A stretch of DNA of 64,000 nt from RAM1 sp050247515 (GTDB taxonomy: Bacteria > Pseudomonadota > Gammaproteobacteria > Burkholderiales > Burkholderiaceae_C), in NCBI GenBank assembly GCA_050247515.1, contig JBFWUB010000004.1, positions 62,001 through 126,000 on the forward strand. Direction: 5' to 3'. A program made the position numbers and the translations under genes. Below the pieces are notes generated by a model. It saw only the letters and a list, made by a program, of their open reading frames with translations, was not told the DNA's origin and did not search any database. Of this stretch, positions 52,743 through 60,377 are shown in pieces. The number at the start of each line of letters is the position of its first letter. Positions within the stretch are counted from its first letter, which is position 1.

Positions 52743-53573
52743 TCATCGGGCTCCGACTTTCAGCACGTCACGCAGAAAACCTTCGACCGGATGCCTGGCG
52801 GCCGGGAGGTTCAGCAAGGTATGCGGTGCGCCCGGTATCAGCACGATGCTGGCGAGCTTGTTGGCCTTCAGCGCCGCGCCACAGTGCCCGGTGGCCGAAG
52901 GATTGCCCAGCCAGCTGTTGGCCGGTGAAAAGAACGGGTCCGTCGAGCTCATGACGTTCAGCACCGGCTTGTCTTGCGGCAGCGCTGTTTTGGGCGATTC
53001 CACGAAATAGTTGTCTTCGCAGCTCCAGCTGAACACGATGCGCCCGGCGAACTCCTGGCCCGTGTAGCGCGCCACGGCCGTCGCGCCCTCGCTGGTCCCG
53101 GCGAGCACGATGCGCGAGGGGTCAGCCCATGCCAGCGTCTGGACGGCTTGCGCCGCCAGCGCGATTTCAGACACCCGCAGCGCGTGAATACGCTCATAGA
53201 CCGGCTTGTCCACCGGCGACTTGTAGGTCAGCCGGTTGGGCAGCGCAAACGAGTCTGGTGCCAGGCTGGCAATGCCCATGCCCGCGAGCCATTGCTGCCA
53301 TTCGCCTATGGCCTTCAGGCCCAGCCCGGAAGACCCATGCATGAAAACGACGACCGGCGCCTTGCCCTGCGTCGCCGGCGCGTTGCGCAAGGGGCCCAGG
53401 TAAACCGGGCCCCCGGTGACGGCGGCAGGCAGGGCGACTTGCGCCCCCTGGATCACATCGCGGGCCGAGGCGGCGGTGTGCGAGCTTTCTGATCCCTTGA
53501 CCTCGCCCGCAGGCGCCTGGGCCCAGGCGGCCGCTGCAAAGACCGCCGACGTGATGAACAGCGCGAATTTCAT
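52743..53573 (-). CDS. Secreted dienelactone-hydrolase-like alpha/beta hydrolase
   Basis: From ATG 53573 (RBS AAGGAG) the protein has 276 residues and a Sec signal peptide ending AAAAWAQA at about residue 20. The nucleophile elbow is LAGTSEGA with S161, the oxyanion region is VVFMHGSSGLG, and a likely catalytic His is in PGAPHTLLNLP. Cys replaces nothing here: unlike true dienelactone hydrolases the nucleophile is Ser. It is divergent from a LysR gene that probably controls it. Confidence 0.8.
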   Translation of the reverse strand: MKFALFITSAVFAAAAWAQAPAGEVKGSESSHTAASARDVIQGAQVALPAAVTGGPVYLGPLRNAPATQGKAPVVVFMHGSSGLGLKAIGEWQQWLAGMGIASLAPDSFALPNRLTYKSPVDKPVYERIHALRVSEIALAAQAVQTLAWADPSRIVLAGTSEGATAVARYTGQEFAGRIVFSWSCEDNYFVESPKTALPQDKPVLNVMSSTDPFFSPANSWLGNPSATGHCGAALKANKLASIVLIPGAPHTLLNLPAARHPVEGFLRDVLKVGAR

Positions 53574-53657
53574 GGTGTTGACTCCTTGTGGGGTCACTCT
53601 AGGGGCGCTGCTTGTTGTCGTCCAATGCATCTATGGTTTGATTTATAAACACTGTTC

Positions 53658-54587
53658 ATGAATATCACCCAGCGGCAATTGCGCATGTTCGTCACAACCG
53701 CGGCGCACGGCAACATCTCGCGCGCCAGCGAAAGCCTGCACATCACCCAACCGGCGCTGACCCGGGCGCTGAAGGAATTCGAGGCCCAGATCAGCACCGT
53801 GCTGTTTGAGCGAACCACGCGGCGCCTGTCGCTGACGCCGGAGGGCGAAAAGTTCCTGCCCACGGCCCAGCGCCTGCTCACCGACCTGAATGAAGCCGCC
53901 GAACGGCTGAACACCCAGGCCAGCCTGGCGCAGGGGAGCGTGACGCTGGCGGTGGGCACTGCCTTTGGCACGCTGTGCCTGCCCGGCGTGCTGGCATCCG
54001 TCAGGGCGAAGCACCCTGGCCTTCGGCTGCGGCTGATCGACGCCAACAGCGGCGGCATCGTGCAGCGTGTGTTGCACGCCGAGGCAGATCTGGGCATTGC
54101 ATCGCTGTCCGGCGACACGGGCGCGCTGGTCTGCCAGAAACTGCTGACGGCGCCCCTGGGCCTGCTGGCCAACCCGGACTTTTTCCCGCTGAAAAGCCAG
54201 GCCCGCGAAAAAGACCTGTCGGACTATCCGTTGCTCAAAGAAGGCGACGACACCAGCATCATGCAAATGCTGCGCATGCGCGGCTCCGACCTGGTGGCCC
54301 GCATGGAAGGGGGGATCGAGGTCTCGAGCCTGTCGATGCAACTGGCCCTGGCGCAGGCGGGCGTCGGCGTGGCGGTGGTGTCGGCGCTGGGGGCTTCACA
54401 CCCGCAGGCGCGCAGGCTGAAGTTTTCGCCCCTGAAGCCGGCGATCAAGCGCGAGGTCTTCCTGGTCCACCGGCGAGACCGGCCACTGTCCGCGTCCGCC
54501 AGGGCCTTGCGCGAGGCCCTGGTGGCGACGGCGCGTACCGCCGACGCGCACCCGTCGATTGAATTCGCTCAGAACCGCGCGCGGTAA
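53658..54587 (+). CDS. LysR-family transcriptional regulator
   Basis: The 309-residue regulator has an N-terminal winged helix with NISRASESLHITQPALTRAL and TVLFERTTRRLSLTPEG, then a two-lobed effector domain. It is divergent from the secreted hydrolase over 84 bases, the usual LysR-target layout. Its last 19 bases overlap the convergent gene. The inducer is unknown. Confidence 0.92.
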   Translation: MNITQRQLRMFVTTAAHGNISRASESLHITQPALTRALKEFEAQISTVLFERTTRRLSLTPEGEKFLPTAQRLLTDLNEAAERLNTQASLAQGSVTLAVGTAFGTLCLPGVLASVRAKHPGLRLRLIDANSGGIVQRVLHAEADLGIASLSGDTGALVCQKLLTAPLGLLANPDFFPLKSQAREKDLSDYPLLKEGDDTSIMQMLRMRGSDLVARMEGGIEVSSLSMQLALAQAGVGVAVVSALGASHPQARRLKFSPLKPAIKREVFLVHRRDRPLSASARALREALVATARTADAHPSIEFAQNRAR

Positions 54588-55174
54588 TACAGCGTGGACT
54601 GGTTGCCCTTGAGCGAGGTGCCGCCGCTGTTGATCTGCAGGCCGATGGCGCTCTGTTGGGGCTGGAAGCCAAAGGTGTTGAGCGCGTCAAACTGCATTTC
54701 CACATTGGTGCCATAGACAGGGTCGCTGGCCAGGCCCAGCGGGTCGGGCCGGCTGGTGCTGCGCCGCCAGGCCGCCAGGTCCAGCCGCGACGTGCGGCTG
54801 AGCGCCGTCTGCCAGCGCAGGCCCAGGTCCACACTGGTCACCACCGGCGCGCGCAGCGACGGCAGCAGCCCGGTGCCCTTGGGGCTGGACACATCAAAGC
54901 TCAGGCCCAGGGCCGAGCGCGGGGAATTGAAGGCCCAGCCGGTGATGGCGGCGCGCTGGGTGGACTGAGTGGAGGCGCCCAGCAGGGGCTCGTAGCGCGG
55001 CATGGCCGAGGGCGACAGCTGGAACTGCCATCGCTGGGGCGCCGGCTCGGTACCCTGCGCCAGCGCGCCGGCACAGGCCAGTGGCAGCAGCAGCGACAGT
55101 ACCGCGTGCAAGGGGTTGATCCGCAGGGCGAGCCGCCGCACAGGCTGGCTCAGGAACATGGCACCGTTTTTCAT
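54569..55174 (-). CDS. Hypothetical outer-membrane beta-barrel-like protein
   Basis: The start at 55174 is supported by GGAGGTG eight bases upstream; an ATG at 55189 has no such site. The 201 residues have an unusually long signal region ending CAGALAQG, then repeated amphipathic strands such as SALGLSFDVSS, SVDLGLRWQTALS and RLDLAAWRRS, and a C-terminal Phe (TLYYRARF). This fits a small outer-membrane barrel. No family recognised. Confidence 0.65.
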   Translation of the reverse strand: MKNGAMFLSQPVRRLALRINPLHAVLSLLLPLACAGALAQGTEPAPQRWQFQLSPSAMPRYEPLLGASTQSTQRAAITGWAFNSPRSALGLSFDVSSPKGTGLLPSLRAPVVTSVDLGLRWQTALSRTSRLDLAAWRRSTSRPDPLGLASDPVYGTNVEMQFDALNTFGFQPQQSAIGLQINSGGTSLKGNQSTLYYRARF

Positions 55175-55265
55175 GACACGCACCTCCATGGTTGCGAACT
55201 CATGGTACTCGCGCTGCGCGTTTTTGGCACCCTGTACGAACAGGGGAAAAGAGGGAGAAAAGCGG

Positions 55266-55319
55266 GGGCTGACGTCGCTTTGATGATGGACAGAACGTGC
55301 GCGACTGCAACGTCAGCCC
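55266..55319. repeat. 10-bp inverted repeat upstream of the large dyad
   Basis: GGGCTGACGT (55266) and ACGTCAGCCC (55310) are perfect reverse complements separated by 34 bases. The element lies in the gene-free stretch 55190-55487 and directly precedes the larger inverted repeat at 55328. Confidence 0.7.
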
Positions 55320-55327
55320 GTAACGCA

Positions 55328-55435
55328 GCGGATTTGCGCCACGGGGTGGCCGCTGCAGCGAAGTAAAGGAGGAGGGGCGGCGCAGCCGGCCCGGGGGACA
55401 TGAGCGGAAGCGGCCACCCCGTGGCGCAAATCCGC
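55328..55435. repeat. Perfect 27-bp inverted repeat, MITE- or ncRNA-like
   Basis: Bases 55328-55354 and 55409-55435 are exact reverse complements over 27 bp (first arm begins GCGGATTTGCGCCACGGGG), with a 54-base GC-rich loop. It lies between ffs and the barrel-like gene and contains no reading frame I would defend. Such an exact dyad suggests a miniature mobile element or a structured RNA. Confidence 0.8.
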
Positions 55436-55487
55436 GGGCCACCGCAGTGCGAGTCGGCGGACCACAACAACAAGAGAGAGGGGAGGT

Positions 55488-55583
55488 TGACGAGCCTTAC
55501 CCCCGGCACTGGCTCCACAGTTAGGGCTGCTTGGTTCCCCACCTGACCCGGTTGGCCGCTTCACCATGCGGGGAGGCCCGTCA
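55488..55583 (-). ncRNA. ffs: Signal recognition particle RNA (4.5S, short bacterial type)
   Basis: The minus strand carries the domain IV core GGTCAGGTGGGG then AACCAAGCAGCC (55548-55525), corresponding to the E. coli core with the tetraloop GGAA. The pair flanking the tetraloop is GG/CC instead of CC/GG, a compensatory change that supports the fold. The ends pair as TGACGGGCCT with AGGCTCGTCA-type bases, closing a hairpin of about 96 nt. With Ffh it targets nascent membrane proteins. Confidence 0.9.
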
Positions 55584-55589
55584 GGCTGC

Positions 55590-55595
55590 ATTGTA
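55590..55595 (-). promoter_or_regulatory. ffs -10 box
   Basis: TACAAT on the minus strand lies seven bases before the predicted 5' end of the SRP RNA, exactly where a -10 box should be. The -35 region is weak. It is divergent from dnaX. Confidence 0.55.
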
Positions 55596-55632
55596 GGCCA
55601 CGCGCAATGGCCGTTGGGCGCCGCAGGCCATC

Positions 55633-55638
55633 TAGAAT
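55633..55638 (+). promoter_or_regulatory. dnaX -10 box beside the start codon
   Basis: TAGAAT lies seven bases before the dnaX ATG, so the transcript would start at or beside it. No Shine-Dalgarno other than CCGG is present. The arrangement matches folP and arsR. Confidence 0.45.
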
Positions 55639-55645
55639 CGCCCGG

Positions 55646-57499
55646 ATGTCTTACCTCGTGCTTGCCCGCAAATACCGCCCCCGGAACTTTCTGGAAATGG
55701 TGGGGCAGGAGCATGTGGTGCAGGCGCTGACCAACGCATTGACGCAGCAGCGGCTGCACCATGCGTACCTGTTCACCGGCACCCGCGGCGTGGGCAAGAC
55801 GACGGTGTCGCGCATCCTGGCCAAGTCGCTCAACTGCCAGGGGCCCGACGGGCAGGGCGGCATCACGGCCACGCCCTGCGGTGTGTGCCAGGCCTGTACC
55901 GACATTGATTCGGGCCGGTTTGTGGACTACACCGAGCTGGACGCCGCGTCCAACCGCGGCGTGGACGAGGTGCAGAGCCTGCTGGAGCAGGCGGTTTACA
56001 AGCCGGTGCAGGGCCGCTTCAAGGTCTTCATGATCGACGAAGTGCACATGCTGACCAACACCGCGTTCAACGCGATGCTGAAAACGCTGGAAGAGCCGCC
56101 CGAGTACCTCAAATTTGTGCTGGCCACGACCGACCCGCAAAAGGTGCCCGTCACGGTGTTGAGCCGCTGCCTGCAGTTCAACCTGCGCCCCATGGCGCCC
56201 GAGACGGTGCTGGAGCACCTGGCGCATGTGCTCCAGGCTGAAAACGTGCCAGCCGACACGGCCGCGCTGCGCCTGCTGTCGCGCGCCGCGCGCGGCTCCA
56301 TGCGCGACGCGCTGAGCCTGACCGACCAGGCCATTGCCTTTGGCAGCGGCCAGCTGCAGGAGGCCACGGTGCGCCTGATGCTGGGCAGCGCCGACCGCGG
56401 CCATCTGTTCCGCCTGATCGACGCGCTGGCGCGCGGTGACGGCAAGACGGTGGTGGATACGTCGGAAGAGCTTCGCGTCAATGGCCTGAGCGCGGCGTCC
56501 ACCCTGGAGGACATGAGCGCCGTGCTGCAGCGCATGGCGGTGCTGCAGGCCGTTCCCTCGGCCGCCGACGACAGCGACCCTGAAACCGCCGAGATCGCCC
56601 GCCTGGCCGGCGCGATGCCGGCGGACGAAACCCAGCTGCTTTACAGCCTGTGCCTGCACGGCCGGGGCGAGCTGGGCCTGGCGCCCGATGAATACGCGGC
56701 GCTGACCATGGTGCTGCTGCGGCTGCTGGCCTTCAAGCCCGGCGCCTTGGCAGGCACGGCTGAAAAAAAAACTCTGAGTGAGCCTGCGGTGGCGCGGGTG
56801 GCTGCACCCGCACCGGTGCCCACGCCGGCACCGGCCATCGCCCGCCCCCCTTCCGCCCCGCTGCAGGCGCCCGCGCCCGCGCGCCTGGCCGTGCCCGCCG
56901 TGGGGGCGCCGCCGGGTCAGGTGCTGCCCGTGGTGGAGCCCGCCGTTTCACGGCCGCCCCTGCAGCGCGCCAGCGCCGGCCCCGGCCAGCCCGGCAGCCC
57001 GGTGGTGGGCGTGCCGGTGCGTGTGCAGCCCGAGCCGCGCGAGGAGTCCGCGCCCCGCGCCGCCGCGCCGCTGGTGCCCACGGAAGAGGGCGATTTCTGG
57101 CACGCCACCGTGCGCGGGCTGGTGGAGGCGGAAAGCATCACCGCGCTGGTGCGCGAGCTGGCGCTGCAGTCGCAGCTGGTGGCGCGCGACACCGGCCACT
57201 GGATCCTGCGCGTGGAGCGCGAATCATTGAACCAGCCCGTAAGCCGCGAGCGCCTGCAAAACGCGCTGGCCGCCGCCGGCCATGCGGTGCAGCTGGCCGT
57301 GGAGGTGGGGCAGGTGACCGACAGCCCGGCGCGGCGCAACCAGGCCGCGGCGGCCGAGCGCCAGCGCGCCGCCGAGGACATCATCCTCAACGACCCCTTC
57401 GTTCAGGCGATGATGCGGGACTTTGGCGCGAAAATCGTGCCTGGCAGCATCAAGCCCGCGACGCCACACGTCACCCCACCCAACAACCCAAACCCATAG
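55646..57499 (+). CDS. dnaX: DNA polymerase III tau (and likely gamma) subunit
   Basis: The clamp-loader ATPase starts at ATG 55646 with SYLVLARKYRPRNFLEMVGQ and has 617 residues. Walker A is GTRGVGKT (45-52); zinc ligands are C64, C78, C81 and C84; DEVHMLTNTAFNAMLK and the SRC box (TVLSRCLQF) are present. A Pro/Ala-rich linker follows residue 380, then the tau-specific domains that bind polymerase and helicase. A run of nine A at the end of domain III may give a shorter gamma form. Followed by ybaB and recR. Confidence 0.96.
   Translation: MSYLVLARKYRPRNFLEMVGQEHVVQALTNALTQQRLHHAYLFTGTRGVGKTTVSRILAKSLNCQGPDGQGGITATPCGVCQACTDIDSGRFVDYTELDAASNRGVDEVQSLLEQAVYKPVQGRFKVFMIDEVHMLTNTAFNAMLKTLEEPPEYLKFVLATTDPQKVPVTVLSRCLQFNLRPMAPETVLEHLAHVLQAENVPADTAALRLLSRAARGSMRDALSLTDQAIAFGSGQLQEATVRLMLGSADRGHLFRLIDALARGDGKTVVDTSEELRVNGLSAASTLEDMSAVLQRMAVLQAVPSAADDSDPETAEIARLAGAMPADETQLLYSLCLHGRGELGLAPDEYAALTMVLLRLLAFKPGALAGTAEKKTLSEPAVARVAAPAPVPTPAPAIARPPSAPLQAPAPARLAVPAVGAPPGQVLPVVEPAVSRPPLQRASAGPGQPGSPVVGVPVRVQPEPREESAPRAAAPLVPTEEGDFWHATVRGLVEAESITALVRELALQSQLVARDTGHWILRVERESLNQPVSRERLQNALAAAGHAVQLAVEVGQVTDSPARRNQAAAAERQRAAEDIILNDPFVQAMMRDFGAKIVPGSIKPATPHVTPPNNPNP
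56763..56811 (+). promoter_or_regulatory. Slippage/frameshift site in dnaX
   Basis: Nine A residues (56763-56771) read GAA AAA AAA ACT in the tau frame. A -1 ribosomal shift, or one extra A in the mRNA, gives Asn-Ser-Glu and then TGA at 56779, a product of about 378 residues. A 7-bp stem-loop (GCGGGTG/CACCCGC) starts at 56794. The break falls just after domain III, where gamma ends in other bacteria. Confidence 0.65.
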
Positions 57500-57507
57500 G
57501 ACTCACC

Positions 57508-57840
57508 ATGTTCAACAAAGGACAGCTCGCCGGCCTCATGAAGCAGGCGCAGGCGATGCAGGACAACCTCAAGAAGGCCCAGGACGAACTCGCCTTCGTC
57601 GAAGTCTCGGGCGAATCGGGCTCGGGCCTGGTCAAGGTCGTCATGACCTGCAAGCACGAGGTCAAGCGCATCACCATCGACCCGTCCCTGCTGGCCGACG
57701 ACAAGGACATGCTGGAAGACCTGGTGGCCGCCGCCTTCAACGCCGCGGTGCGCAAGGCCGAAGAGACCAGCCAGGAAAAGATGGGCAAGCTCACCGCCGG
57801 TATGCCCGGCCTGCCCGGCGGCATGAAGTTCCCCTTCTAG
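57508..57840 (+). CDS. ybaB: YbaB/EbfC nucleoid-associated protein
   Basis: The 110-residue protein begins MFNKGQLAGLMKQAQAMQ and has the helix-strand-helix layout of YbaB with VEVSGESGSGLVKVVMTCKHEV in the centre and a Gly/Pro-rich C-terminus (PGLPGGMKFPF). YbaB dimers bind DNA. The dnaX-ybaB-recR order is strongly conserved. Confidence 0.95.
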   Translation: MFNKGQLAGLMKQAQAMQDNLKKAQDELAFVEVSGESGSGLVKVVMTCKHEVKRITIDPSLLADDKDMLEDLVAAAFNAAVRKAEETSQEKMGKLTAGMPGLPGGMKFPF

Positions 57841-57848
57841 AACTGTGT

Positions 57849-57928
57849 GCCCCCACGCTCCGCACTTCGTGTCGTCGCTGCCCCCCGAGGGGGCCGCAGT
57901 CGCCTTGGGGCGGCCCGGCGGCGACTGA
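57849..57928. repeat. Dispersed GC-rich repeat, copy 2
   Basis: The element fills most of the ybaB-recR gap. Its last 49 bases are identical to the copy after glmM (17891) in the same orientation. It ends nine bases before the recR ATG, so it may affect recR translation. Confidence 0.85.
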
Positions 57929-57937
57929 GCCTCACAT

Positions 57938-58528
57938 ATGGCTGATTCCAACTCGCTGGAGGCGCTGGTGCAGGCGCTGCGCCGCCTGCCGGGGGTGGGG
58001 GTCAAGTCGGCTTCGCGCATGGCGTTTCACCTGCTGCAGCACGACCGCGAAGGCGCGCAGATGCTGTCACAGGCGCTGCACCAGGCCGCCGGCACGGTGC
58101 GCCATTGCAGCCAGTGCCATACCTTCACCGACAGTGAGGTCTGCGCCACCTGTCTGGACCCGCAGCGCGACGCCACCAAGCTGTGCGTGGTGGAAACGCC
58201 CGCGGACCAGTCGGCCGTGGAGCGCACCAGCGCCTACCGCGGCCTGTACTTCGTGCTGATGGGCAAGCTCAGCCCCCTGGACGGCATCGGCCCGCGTGAC
58301 ATCGGCCTGCAAAAGCTGTTTGACCGCGCCACCGGCGGCACGGTGCAGGAGGTGATCCTGGCGACCAATTTCACGGCCGAGGGCGAGGCCACCGCCCACG
58401 TGATCGGCGAGGCGCTCAAGGCGCGCGGCCTGCAGGTCACGCGGCTGGCGCGCGGCGTGCCCGCGGGCAGCGAGCTGGAATACGTGGACCTGGGCACCAT
58501 TGCCCATGCGCTGGTGGACCGGCGCTGA
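57938..58528 (+). CDS. recR: Recombination mediator RecR
   Basis: The 196-residue protein has an N-terminal helix-hairpin-helix (LRRLPGVGVKSASRMAFHLL), a zinc finger (CSQCHTFTDSEVCATC) and a Toprim domain (LCVVETPADQSAVERT, then AYRGLYFVLMGKLSPLDGIGP). With RecO/RecF it loads RecA at gaps. No Shine-Dalgarno is visible in the repeat-derived leader. Confidence 0.96.
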   Translation: MADSNSLEALVQALRRLPGVGVKSASRMAFHLLQHDREGAQMLSQALHQAAGTVRHCSQCHTFTDSEVCATCLDPQRDATKLCVVETPADQSAVERTSAYRGLYFVLMGKLSPLDGIGPRDIGLQKLFDRATGGTVQEVILATNFTAEGEATAHVIGEALKARGLQVTRLARGVPAGSELEYVDLGTIAHALVDRR

Positions 58529-58554
58529 CCCCCCAACAACAAGGACAACACACC

Positions 58555-58968
58555 ATGGGTTACGCCAAATTCACCTTCGCCTACTGGTGCCTGCTGGTCG
58601 CGGCGCTGCTGCCCATCTGCTGCGCCTGGCTGGCCAAGTCGGGCACCTTCGGCAAGCCACGCAAGGATGGCGGCTACGACAACCACGACCCGCGCGGCTG
58701 GATGGCCCGGCAAAAGGACTGGCGCGCGCGCGCCAACGCGGCCCAGGCCAACAGCTTCGAGGCGCTGCCGTTTTTCATGGGGGCGGTCATCGTGGCGCAC
58801 CAGCTGGGCGCGGCGCAGGCGCGCCTGGACATCCTGGCGTTTGTGTGGATCGTGCTGCGCGTGATCTATGTGGTGATGTACGTGGCCGATCTGCCGGCCA
58901 TGCGCTCGGCCGTGTGGACGCTGGCGCTGATCGTCAACATCGGCATCCTGTTTGTCGGCTGGCGCTAG
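58555..58968 (+). CDS. MAPEG-family membrane protein
   Basis: The 137-residue protein has four membrane segments (about 8-26, 67-85, 91-109 and 117-135) and the MAPEG pattern ANSFEALPFFMGAVIVAH. Eukaryotic members are glutathione- or eicosanoid-related enzymes; bacterial ones are mostly uncharacterised. RBS AAGGA lies 11 bases before the ATG. Confidence 0.85.
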   Translation: MGYAKFTFAYWCLLVAALLPICCAWLAKSGTFGKPRKDGGYDNHDPRGWMARQKDWRARANAAQANSFEALPFFMGAVIVAHQLGAAQARLDILAFVWIVLRVIYVVMYVADLPAMRSAVWTLALIVNIGILFVGWR

Positions 58969-59007
58969 TTGGTTAATACTCCCGACCTATAAAGGAGGGA
59001 GTGCTGG

Positions 59008-60276
59008 ATGGCGACATTCACCGTATTTTTCTGCGGCACCGGGTCCAACAGCTTTGACTTCGCCAACCCCGACTACCCCGGCGGTGAGCTGATTTCCACG
59101 CTGGCCCGGCACTGCGCCGGCATGGAATTCGTGGACTGGATCATTGCCGACGGCCCCGGCAGCGGCAACTGGCAGGAGGACGAAAAGTTCGTCACCCCCG
59201 GCAACTATTCCACCACCACCGGCGTGGCCTTTGGCCGCGGCTGGGAAGAAAACGTGGCCCACGCGCTGGCCATGATCCGCGGTGAAGCCACCTGGAGCCG
59301 CACCAAGCTGACCGAGCTGAATTACCGCGTGTTGAAGGAGGCCGGCATTCCCATCGCGGATGAAAAGATCACCTACAACTTCCTGGGCCGCGAAAAGGAG
59401 CGCATCCGCCCCGACCGCAAGGTGACCCAGCAGGCGCTGCAGATGCAGAAGATCAGGATGTTCCGCCGCAACCGGCCGGTCACCCAGGTCAATGCCATTG
59501 GCTGGAGCCGCGGCGCGGTGACAACGCACATGTTCGCCAACGCCATGGCCGCCGACCCGCAGCTGTGCCAGCTGCCGCTGAACATCATTGCGGTGGACCC
59601 GGTGCCGGGCACCGGCAACTTCCAGAAGCACCGCACCACCATCCCGGCCAATGTGCGCAATTACGTGGCCTTCTATGCGCGTGACGAACGCTCCATGGGC
59701 TTTGCGGCCACCCTGGCCACGATTGCCAACAGCCATGCGACGAATGCGGTGTATTACCCCATGCCCGGGCGCCACGCCACGCTGGTGGGCAACCCCGGCA
59801 ATTACATCGGCGGCAACGGCACCAACACGTTCTTTGGCCCCGGCACGGTGGTGCGCATGCTGGCCGAGGACTACCTGGCCGGCTGGGGCACGGCATGGGC
59901 CAGGCGGCTGGCGTATTCAGAGGTGGAGATGCTGCGCTGCTATGACGGCATGATCGCCCAGCACGCGCAGTACCAGGCGCTGCGCAGCACGGTGTACACC
60001 ACCCAGACGGGGCAGGGCGACGACCGCGACGTGGGCATCGGGCAGGACTGGACGAGTACCAAGTTCGCCCAGGTGCAGCAGCTCAAGCCCGACGGCCTGT
60101 TTGTCAACTGGCACCACCGCGCGCTGTTTCGCCGGCAGTGCGGCGCAGCCTGGCGTTACCTCACGGGCCAGAGCGCCACCCCGCCCACCGGCACGCTGCA
60201 CACCACGCTGGCGCCGCACACCTGGAACGTGCTGCTGACGTACCGCCGCACGGGGCGCAAGACGGGCCCGGTGTAG
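59008..60276 (+). CDS. DUF2235/Tle-like alpha/beta hydrolase, function unknown
   Basis: The 422-residue protein follows an almost perfect Shine-Dalgarno (AAAGGAGGGAG). It begins FTVFFCGTGSNSFD, similar to the FFDGT start of DUF2235 and Tle1-type lipases but with Cys for Asp. A nucleophile elbow GWSRGA with S167 is followed by a strand ending AVDPVPGTG, where an acid is expected; the catalytic His may be in PGRHATLVG. No signal peptide. Type VI secretion lipases share this layout, but no secretion gene is nearby. Confidence 0.6.
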   Translation: MATFTVFFCGTGSNSFDFANPDYPGGELISTLARHCAGMEFVDWIIADGPGSGNWQEDEKFVTPGNYSTTTGVAFGRGWEENVAHALAMIRGEATWSRTKLTELNYRVLKEAGIPIADEKITYNFLGREKERIRPDRKVTQQALQMQKIRMFRRNRPVTQVNAIGWSRGAVTTHMFANAMAADPQLCQLPLNIIAVDPVPGTGNFQKHRTTIPANVRNYVAFYARDERSMGFAATLATIANSHATNAVYYPMPGRHATLVGNPGNYIGGNGTNTFFGPGTVVRMLAEDYLAGWGTAWARRLAYSEVEMLRCYDGMIAQHAQYQALRSTVYTTQTGQGDDRDVGIGQDWTSTKFAQVQQLKPDGLFVNWHHRALFRRQCGAAWRYLTGQSATPPTGTLHTTLAPHTWNVLLTYRRTGRKTGPV

Positions 60277-60299
60277 CCGCGCCTTGCATTACGTACAAA

Positions 60300-60330
60300 C
60301 CCGCACGGGATGTTCCCGATGCGGGCTTTT
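60300..60330 (+). terminator. Intrinsic terminator after the orphan hydrolase
   Basis: CCCGCA (60300) pairs with TGCGGG (60320), with an inner GGGA/TCCC stem, and CTTTT follows. It separates the hydrolase from the ABC transporter genes. Confidence 0.8.
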
Positions 60331-60377
60331 GTCTGCGCGCATAACCTCCAGCAAAGCAAAAAAGAGAGGTTTCCAAC

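Noticed and set aside
58966..58993. TTGGTT and TATAAA as promoter of the orphan hydrolase
   Set aside because: The spacer is only 13 bases, and the putative -10 overlaps the Shine-Dalgarno, so a transcript starting there would lose it.
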